NCBI GenBank assembly: GCA_015345905.1
Contig: JADDTR010000014.1
Location: 558,001-622,000, forward strand
Length of the DNA: 64,000 nucleotides
Reading direction: 5' to 3'
Source: Aotearoamyces nothofagi
Lineage: Eukaryota; Ascomycota; Leotiomycetes; Leotiales; Tympanidaceae
The position numbers and the translations under genes were made by a program. The notes under the pieces are model-generated. The model worked only from the letters and a program-made list of their open reading frames with translations, was not told the origin of the DNA and ran no database searches. Shown piece by piece: positions 56,029 to 64,000 of this stretch (within the stretch, counting starts at the first letter, position 1; every line of letters begins with the position of its first letter).

Positions 56029-59000
56029 GCACAAGTATAAACCTTGACCAGAAAGAATCAAACTCGCTGCTGTCAAAACATGTGTATACCTAAGCAAGCC
56101 CAGAATTCAAACTTTTCCTGTATATATTTGATCTTCTCGAGAAGTAAATATTAGTGCATAAAAGCTGTCCCCTGCAAGATAGCCTCAAAACATTTCACAT
56201 GACTTGCAATCGAGATTCAGAACAATATCCAAGATTGATACTCAGCAATGAGTTCTGGCAAGTTTCTCCGACCTATTGTGAAGTGTTATTCAGGCCGGAG
56301 GCCGGCGCTGAGTTTCTCCGATTGTTTCGATCTTCCGTGCCTGTATCTCTCTAGCAGGTTGAGACCTCAGGTTCAGTTTTGGAACAATGCATATCTGATA
56401 GTCACCGGCCAGTACTGCTTGGTTTCTCCGGTCTATTGTAAAGTGTTATTCAGGCCGGAGGCCGGAGATCGGTTTATCCGATAAGTTCTGATAGATCGAG
56501 TATAGTATCAGTTTCTCCGGCTTGTTGAAGCCTTAGGCTCTCTGTTGGAACTTGGACTGATATTTATCAATAAGGTAGGCAGACGAGTAACTACTAGGTT
56601 CTTCCGGATGCTATTGAGAAGTGCTATTCAGACCGGGACCCGGAGCTTGGTTTCTCCGATAGATTCCAGTGTCTGTACTTGGTTTTTCCGGTGCGTTGAT
56701 TCCTCAGGTTCGGTTTGAACTTGGACCGATATTCACCGATAGATAGATAGGTACTGCTGGATTTTTCCGATACTACAAGTACCATTGAGAATCTTTATTC
56801 AATGTAGAGCCCAGGGTTTGGTTTCTCCGATAGGTTGCTGTCTGTCATCTGAGCTCGGTTTCTTTGGTAAATTGGCAATTTGGAATCAGAGATGAAAGAT
56901 CCAGAGTCCGACGGTAAATATCGGTATTTTTTATATAAATCGGAGAGATATATTATAAATTTATGATAGCATAAACTTCTCAGTTCTGAGACCACATTTT
57001 TGCAGGTATCAATTGTTAATATACTCATCTAGAAGTTTGAGCAAATACAATAGCCTCGAGTTGAAGGACAGCAGATCGAACTATCAAATCTACTCTCCTG
57101 GGTTGAGTCCTGAGATATTTATATTGGGAACTCTATCTACAACACCATCTATTCGAAAGTCATCGAACAACCTACACTCCTAGAAACATTCTATAATTGG
57201 CTGTAATGTATCTTCGAGCCTTAGCTGCGTCCAATCAGCTAACCTAGCGCTCCGAGGTTTTCAGGTATATGCAGCAACATGCAAGCACGACCTTGCATCC
57301 CGGATAATTCGCAGAGAACCTTCTGCCTGTCATTATGATCCTGGCCTCTAAGATGTACACTACCAGGAATGTAGAATAAAAAGACGATGTCAGAGCTGAA
57401 GTAAAGCAATCTGCCCACCTCATCCAAGCAACAATTGGATGACTGCAGGTTCAATACATCGAGCCTGAGCAATGGCAAGTGCCCAAGTGCTCGGCATCAT
57501 AGCATCTGACACGAAAGGCCTTGTTTTTAACCTCAGATATCAATGCCATGCTGTGTAATATACTAATCTCGTGGAAATTTGAGCAGAGCCTAAGACAGAC
57601 AAACATAGGAAAGCCTCCGTCCTGATCTGTACCTGCTAGTATCCTTCACAGAGCCTTGCATTATAAAGCAATGCAGCATGACGAGACCGTGCTGAAAGAG
57701 CGGTAAGAGGTACAGCGCTTTCTTCTAACCTGGGCAAATGCCAGCAGGCCAAACGAGCTGGGGTCACGCTCATTAACGCAAGGCTTAATTCCCCAGCATT
57801 CCTCTTCCTCTCCCACGGGTATAGCCACTGACGAGAGCATGCCGGGAGCCCGGCTCCCCACTGAACAACATGCAGAAGGTATGTATCGTATGTTTCCCCT
57901 ATCCACGAGACCCAAGCACCAAGCACCAAGCACCAAGCATTCCAGGTACTCCAGGCACGCCAGGGAGCCGGACCCAACCTTACGCCCGCACGCTCTATCA
58001 CCTTTCCTTGACGCCATCAGGTGGCCTAGACGCCATTCCAGACATGTCTTGTCCTGCACTCTCTTGCACAGCACTGTCGCACAGCACTGTCGCACGGCAC
58101 TGCTGGACGCTGGACACACCTCCCCCAGCGGCCCAGTGACCTAGCGACCCAGCATCGAACAGGCTTCCCCAGCTTTCCCCTCAAGCCACCAAACCCAAAA
58201 CCCGCTGGGCATAAAAGCATAAAGCATGAAACGAAACACAAACGTCGCAGCTGGTTCGTATCCCTTCCTTACGTGGCCCTGCCTCGTCCTGTCTTGGCCA
58301 TGCCTGGCCCTCCCCCCTCACCAGCACCAGGCAAAGCAGCGCGAGTCATTGCCCGGCCACGACCGCCACAGACGTCTGTAATGCGCCCGTTCGTATTCGC
58401 AGGAAACGGGAACTCGACTCGACTCGACTCGACTCGAGCCCGCCCGCGCCGCCAAGGTCCCGGCTCCGAGTCCGGGATACCTGGCCGCTGCCGTACAGAC
58501 CGCGACAGTCGCGCCATCATCGGCTCACAATGGTCACTCGCCCGCCGGAAATCACGTTACCCCTACCACGTCTCCCCGGCGCAGTAGGCCCGGCCTCGGC
58601 GCTCCCCGGCCTCGCCTCGGCGGCACGCGCTAAACCTTTCTCTCCGCAATTCCCCGCGCAGTCGTCGCGATACCACGAAGACTCGACGACTCTGCGCCGC
58701 AGAGGAGGGAGGTAAGGTAGGCAAGATGCTTATGCCCCCGCTCACTCTCCGTCGGCGCGAGAGTTCCGCTCACAATGCCGTATAATACACTACTCGATAC
58801 TACCGTGCTGCTAAGCATCGTATTGAGCCTCGAACTGCCGCGATAAGCAAGGCCTTAGCTACGTTTGGACCTGCCGCTGCTCACGACCTACCCATCTCAC
58901 CGCCATGGGCGCAGCTTCACGGACCGTAAGCGCCCCTGCAGCCCTGGACAAGAGCTCGACATCAAAACGCAGCCCCGCAGGCGCATTGTGATCGCGCTTC

Positions 59001-59889
59001 TGGGAAATCATCGAGAATCTCTGCCAGACTATGCGGTACTAGCCATCGCCAGCTGAGGCACCCCCTCCTCATGTGTAGGCGTGTAGACTAATTCAGAGGG
59101 TTCTTGCGCACAGGCCATCTACCTCCCGTTATCTCAAATCACTTCTTTGCTCGTATCGGTCCGTCGGCAACTATGGGAGCACTGGTCAAGGTACACTACG
59201 TGAAGATCACATCATGAGGGGACTGGACGCGGCGCAATAGGTATAGATGATGACGACGATACACATTGCACAGAACGAAAGGCCGAACTGCGAGATCGGT
59301 CACTGTGAACTGCGAGGAATTCAGCTGGAGCTTGGGTTGATATTTTCAATTTCGGGTAAGTTCGGCATTTGACAAGAGGCATTTCAATTATGATTGCTAC
59401 GAGTACTGTAATTGTACTAGCATTGACTAAGACCGTCCGGAATAATCCGCGAATCTATGTGCCCTTGGACCGGCCAATTCATCCATTGATGATACTGCTT
59501 GCCATGCCGTGCCGAGTCTGCTTCGCTACCTTCTAAGCCAGTCAGTCCCCTTACTCCTCGGTTCGAAGAGCTGTACTCCAAACCCAGCCTCTATTCCAGT
59601 GAACGAAGAACCCGTTTCCACAGTATGGACATAAAATTAAAGTAATGGCGAGCCGTGAAGCTGCGTCTGAACGCCCCCAAAGCCAAAACACCGCTTGATC
59701 AGTTGATCCAAATGCCAGTGCCCATGTTGGTCAGTATATGCCCGTGGTATTATATAACAGCCGCCCTTACGCCGGAGCCTACATGCAAGCTTCGATATGC
59801 GTGATATTGCGCGCTGTAGAGTTGTGTAGGAACGCAAAACGCTGATCCTGCAGTTGAGTAGTATGGTGACGAGAATCGCCTCATAGCGA
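56029..59889. other. long intergenic region: tandem repeat, then GC-rich island
   Basis: The phosphatase 3' flank is followed by a decaying tandem repeat (56250-56880, listed separately). 57.0-57.8 kb is ordinary. 57.8-58.9 kb is GC-rich with a 7-bp array (57918-57940), CTGTCGCACAG-type repeats near 58064-58100 and a CGACT pentamer array (58412-58438). 58.9-59.9 kb shows nothing. No gene was recognised. Confidence 0.55.
56250..56880. repeat. decaying tandem repeat, 160-178-bp period
   Basis: Four copies of a unit marked by CTATTG..AAGTGTTATTCAGGCC sit at 56281, 56441, 56619 and about 56790, so the spacing is 160, 178 and 171 bp. Each copy also has GGTTTCTCCG(A/G) two or three times; about eleven such motifs occur in all. 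The first two copies are closest, and similarity falls off to the right. Confidence 0.85.
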
Positions 59890-61738
59890 TCACCTCCGCC
59901 AACCAACATTCCATATCACGTGTGCGATGTCTTTTGCCGTGTTCACAGTGTCTACTACTTTGCCAAATAAACCTTCTGATACCGCATCATCCTCATCTTC
60001 CTCGTAGGGCATGAACATCCCAGATGGCGTTCTCCTCATACCTGATGGTTCTCCATTTAGACTAGAAGAACTGCCACAAGCTTGTAGACCCTGTAGTCGA
60101 TCATGCGTCACCGAAACGCTGTCTTTCCTATTGTGAAAGGCATTGGGAGGTTGCCAATCCATATCGGCATCATCGTCATCATCGTCATTCCCACCAAGTA
60201 GGATCCTCGCAGAGGGTCTGGAAGGGCGAAGAGTCTCTTGTGAAGGGGAAGGTGAAAGCTTTCCAGGGTTCCAGAAGGTGTTACTGTGCTTCATTGCTGA
60301 ATCCGTGCGTTCTGGCGTATCCTCCCTGTACTTTAAAGTAGTAGATGGTAACATGGCAATTGTCTTGCTTTCCACGCTGAAGCTGCTACGTGGTGTTAAT
60401 TTCTTCCTCGGCATGAGAGGAAGTTTTCGTTTCGAGCTGCTCCTCTTCATCATAATAGCACCATCATCTGAATCGTCGCTGTCGTACTCGTCACGAATTG
60501 CATACGTATCCGCCTCGTCGTCCTCTTCACCCTTCATCTCTAGAGCTATGCACTGTTCCACTTGTTCATTGAAGTGGATGTGCTTCTTCTCAAAAGTGCC
60601 CGGTGATGCCAGACCTGAGGATGACACAGAAGGGAGCACACTAGTGTTATCTCTACTCATATGCCCAGACGAGAATGGAAATGCAACATAGTCAGATGTC
60701 GCCCGTTCCATGAGAGGCCGATCTGACCGGCGTTCATGCAATTGCTGTGCCTGAACAGCAGCGGCAGCTTGTTTTAAGAGCGACGAGGCTGACAATGACC
60801 TTTGTAACATAACTTCTGACATGCTTCGTTTCTTTAGAATCGGTTTCTTGTGAAGGAAGGAATTTGATTTCGAAATACGACTGCTGCTAGATGGAGACGC
60901 ATTTGTTAACCTCATTGATCGGTCTGCTCCGGTTTGGAGTGGACCATATAGCCAAGTAACATCGCAATCTTTCAGCCTGGTAATTGTTAGCAAGGTCATG
61001 TCTCCGCTCGAGGCTCACGCCCAAGAACTGTAGAGGCAACATTCTGCCCTGAGGAACCTACCAATTGAGAGTCTCTGGTGACACCGTCTTCAAGTTATTC
61101 TTTGCTTTTGTCCATGTCCTCCATGACGCATTCTCTAACCGCGCACTGTTACTATATGTCCCTCTTTTCGAAACGACATGCTTCCATGACGACCAGATAT
61201 CCTCTTCTCTCCAGTTATGTGATAAATAATCTACATGCCTCGATGGCTGGGTATGTATAGCGGTATCGTCTTCGGCGTGCTCGACAAGTTCGGGAGACTC
61301 CGGCCTCGATACGTTTGTTGAAGTGCTATTGGATGTCGGCGAGACCGTATACGAGTCACCCGTACCCCTTGGACTCACTGGAGGTTCCAGATCTTCGACT
61401 TGACCGTAGTAACCCACGTCGTCGTATGAAGGGAAGATTATTCGATCCTCGTCGTCTTCGTCGCAGCGATTGTCAAGTGATACGCTACTGGCTGGAGTAG
61501 AATTAAATGACGGAGCGGACGAGTCTGCATGTAATGCTCTCGGCGACGACGGAGTTGAGGACCGGGGGGAAGGCGAGGGTGAAATGATTGTGCCGAACCC
61601 GGGACTGAGATGGCTCTTTGATGGCGGATGTGGATGTGGAAAGCTTGAGGGAACCGGCGAGAATTTTCCTGAGTGTGATCGTTTGAGAGGGCTGGAAGAG
61701 AAGTAATTGTTCTCTTCAGAAGAGAGCACTACTGCCAT
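59890..61738 (-). CDS. Reg1-like protein phosphatase 1 regulatory subunit (DUF1752)
   Basis: Two exons, 61738-61062 and 60976-59890, with an 85-bp intron; 587 residues. Reg1-type proteins direct PP1 (Glc7) to Snf1 and related targets and so maintain glucose repression. The start is the first ATG, at 61738. The DUF1752 region covers about 175-240: NWREEDIWSSWKHVV, LENASWRTWTKAKNNLKT and, across the splice, LKDCDVTWLYGP. A PP1-binding-like KKHIHFNEQVEQCIAL stretch lies at about 356-371. Low-complexity Ser/Pro stretches and Asp runs fill the rest. The C-terminus (VVDTVNTAKDIAHVIWNVGW) is also conserved in the family. Function is inferred from yeast Reg1. Confidence 0.87.
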
Positions 61739-64000
61739 TCTGTGGTTCGGGCAGTGGTGGCGTTGCGTTGATGAGGGGCGTTTAAGGTCGAAACGACCAG
61801 GACCGATTGTCGATTCCCCTTGGACCGTCAAATGTAAATAGTAGATTCCCCTACTTCAGAATATCCTCCTACACCTTCTCGTAGAGCAACCTAGGCAATC
61901 AATCGATGCTGGCATCAATAGAAAGCCAAAGTACCGTTGATGTTAGGAGATTGGATAGAAGTACGGGCCGATGAGCGATAAAGTAAGTTGCCGGGCAAGA
62001 AGTCCCTGGGGTATGCGTAATTTATATCGATTGAATAAAGAGAGGTAATGGGGACGATGGCGATCGCGAGGATCGGAAAAGAACGGTGGTGGAAGAAGTT
62101 GAAGAGGTAGGAATGCGAGAGTTTCGAGGTCTCTGGCTGGTTGGCGAGCAGGCTGGCGAGCGGCGAGCGGATAGCGGAAGCAGGATCTGCGGAGAGTTGG
62201 GTGCGCAAACCCCGGTATTATCTACCGTTCACGCGTGAGAGCCCAGACTGTTTGCACCTTGGGTATGCCGGCTCTTTAGCCTTGTCGAACGCGAACACTG
62301 ACTTGCCGCCAAAACACTCTCGGTTTTCTGCACTTTTAGTGATGGAGAATTCTGGGAAAAAGGGCAGATGCCAGCAGTATGACTACATGCATTTACAAAG
62401 GCCCTTCCACGCAGGCGGCTTTCGTGAGCCCATCTCAAGCTTAGAACAGAACTCTATCGATGGCGATTCTTCGCTCTTGGAATGCGGAGAAGAGATCGGT
62501 GTTCGATAGGCATGATGCTGGGCATGCATATACGTTGACACACGCATAGGTGCAACCGCGGATGAACACTGCCATCGAGCGTGCTGGAGAGAGCGCTCGA
62601 CGGGTTTAGAGTATATCTCGGCGCTGAATCGCTGCTCCAGCCTTAACCCTGGCACGACAGAACGAGGTAATGCCGTACGAAGCGCCGTCGCTGGACAATG
62701 GGGCCTGGAGGCTAGAATGCACTACGAAGTCCTCCGTGCAAGTGCTGCCGACGCATGGAGTCTGCATGCGAAGGCGACGCCTCATCGTGCACTGGCGAAG
62801 GACGGCCAAAGCCCGAGGAGACGCAGAGGCGCCCTGCTCTGTCTCTCCATCCACCTTGCTAACTCTGATGGATTACTCCACCCACCACCCACTGTCCGGC
62901 TGCAAGCCAAGGCAGCCCTGGATGCCACTGCAACCTCCTGTCCTGTACGAGTCCTGTACTCACGTACCGCTCTGATGTCTGATGTGGCTTGTAGCACGCC
63001 AGGCCTCCAGAGTCGCCCTCCACCAGATAGTACAGATAATGGGCTTCCACATTCCTTGCGACGTGGATAGCATCCTTGCTCGCTGTGGGGGTAAATCTTT
63101 GAACCTTGCCATCACTAAACGACAGATCGCTGCCATTGAGATGCAGCTACAGTGATAGCCGTGTTACCGTGCGGCACGAAGGGACAGAGCATGAAGAGAA
63201 TTGCTCGGGTTAAGTCAGTAATACATAGCAACTGCTGGCAGTGGAGATTGTTTCTCATCTTCCATTATTTGACTATTTCACACCTACAGCGCCTTTATTT
63301 TTCGTGCTGGCACAGCGGAAGAACTGAATGACGACTCATGGGCCCTGGATACGATACTCCTCCAGCGACGGGCCAGCGCTGCTGTGGATTTCCAGGCTTC
63401 GGGTTCTTTTTACGCTGTGGCCGCTGTTCCCTTGTTGCCACTATGGACGGTCTCGAAGAACAACCAAGCTTTGGAGGCTTTCCAGCTTCCTCTAAGAGAT
63501 CAACCAGCTTCCTGGGGGTCCATAATACTCATTTTAGCAGCATGGCCTGGCGTGCTTGGTTTCAGATACGCGGGTGCGCCATAGCTAACAGCCCTTGACC
63601 TGGAGGCACCAAAGTTCCTCCGCAGAGCCATAGGGAATTACCTGAAAAGGCAAAGCAATGCCACAACTCCCATGTACGACTGCAGATACATAGTCGCTGA
63701 TCCGCGCGTCGAGGATACTTCTTCATGCCCACCATATACATACATAATATCTGAAATGATACACACGATTGCATAGCAGTAGCTACAGCCGCTGAAACGC
63801 TCGGACCTAAGCTCAGCGCAACAACTACAGCTACGGTATCGATGTTCGATGATCAGTGACTTGACAGGCACGTTGTGCAGAATACGCAGGTGTAGGCCGA
63901 GAGCTTGAAGCAAGGACCTAATGTATGTACATACCTATAGTAGGAACCTCGAGGGTATTCGGTTCAAAGGTGCCAACCTTACTCCGTCCAACTATAGGCT
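61739..64000. other. gene-free right end of window
   Basis: The Reg1-like promoter and leader occupy the first several hundred bases. Beyond, I see only short open frames without family features. No RNA gene or tandem array was found to the window edge. Confidence 0.5.

Noticed and set aside
56250-56880. CRISPR-like regular repeats
   Set aside because: Eukaryotic context; units of 160-178 bp degrade gradually and lack uniform short repeats with unique spacers.
57239-57478. 79-codon minus-strand open frame
   Set aside because: It has no ATG at its start and no family features.

Overview
The window is nuclear DNA of a filamentous ascomycete (Pezizomycotina). The genes are split by short GT-AG spliceosomal introns, mostly 47-116 bp, with GTAAGT or GTATGT-like donors. 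The gene set is fungal: PEX5, a Reg1-like PP1 subunit, a Dip5-type amino-acid permease, a Zn2Cys6 regulator, a GH16 glucanase, an ascomycete multicopper oxidase and a GPI-anchored Ser/Thr-rich wall protein. I cannot fix the class or genus from sequence alone. No tRNA, rRNA, CRISPR array or intact transposon was found.

Layout. 0-6 kb: the 3'-truncated SDR oxidoreductase (minus strand), a single-chain aconitase X, and a SAP-like/PARP-fold ADP-ribosyltransferase. 5.9-8.9 kb: a gene-free stretch with a decayed coding relic. 8.9-18 kb: a compact housekeeping block, all on the plus strand, holding the mitochondrial PP2C phosphatase PTC7, mitoribosomal bL21m, a secreted SGNH hydrolase with an altered nucleophile motif, LSm2, and the PSO2/SNM1 crosslink-repair nuclease. 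18-31 kb: a phosphate-family MFS transporter, a GH16 glucanase and PEX5, separated by long GC-rich non-coding islands full of minisatellites. 31-36 kb: an AT-rich block with 857 bp lacking any CpG, a diverged 181-bp duplication, a small Cys-rich protein gene and another GC-rich island. 36-45 kb: a Dip5-like permease, a divergent pair made of a monocarboxylate-type MFS transporter and a Zn2Cys6 factor, and an SH3BGR/thioredoxin-like acidic protein. 46-56 kb: an unknown charged protein, a GPI wall protein, a membrane-anchored multicopper oxidase and a secreted acid phosphatase. 56-64 kb: a decaying tandem repeat of about 160-178 bp, a long gene-free stretch, and a Reg1-like regulator of glucose repression.

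Working together. Most genes are independent. The one clear regulatory pair is the divergent MFS transporter and Zn2Cys6 factor at 38.8-43.5 kb, whose shared 655-bp promoter holds a CGG-N5-CCG inverted repeat. A phosphate-family transporter and an acid phosphatase are both present but 32 kb apart. The most unusual features are an SGNH hydrolase whose GDS motif reads GDD, an ADP-ribosyltransferase with an H-Y-I triad joined to a SAP-like segment, CpG-specific decay in AT-rich blocks, and GC-rich islands carrying many 5-15-bp tandem arrays. All exon joins were inferred by eye and total coding lengths were checked for divisibility by three.
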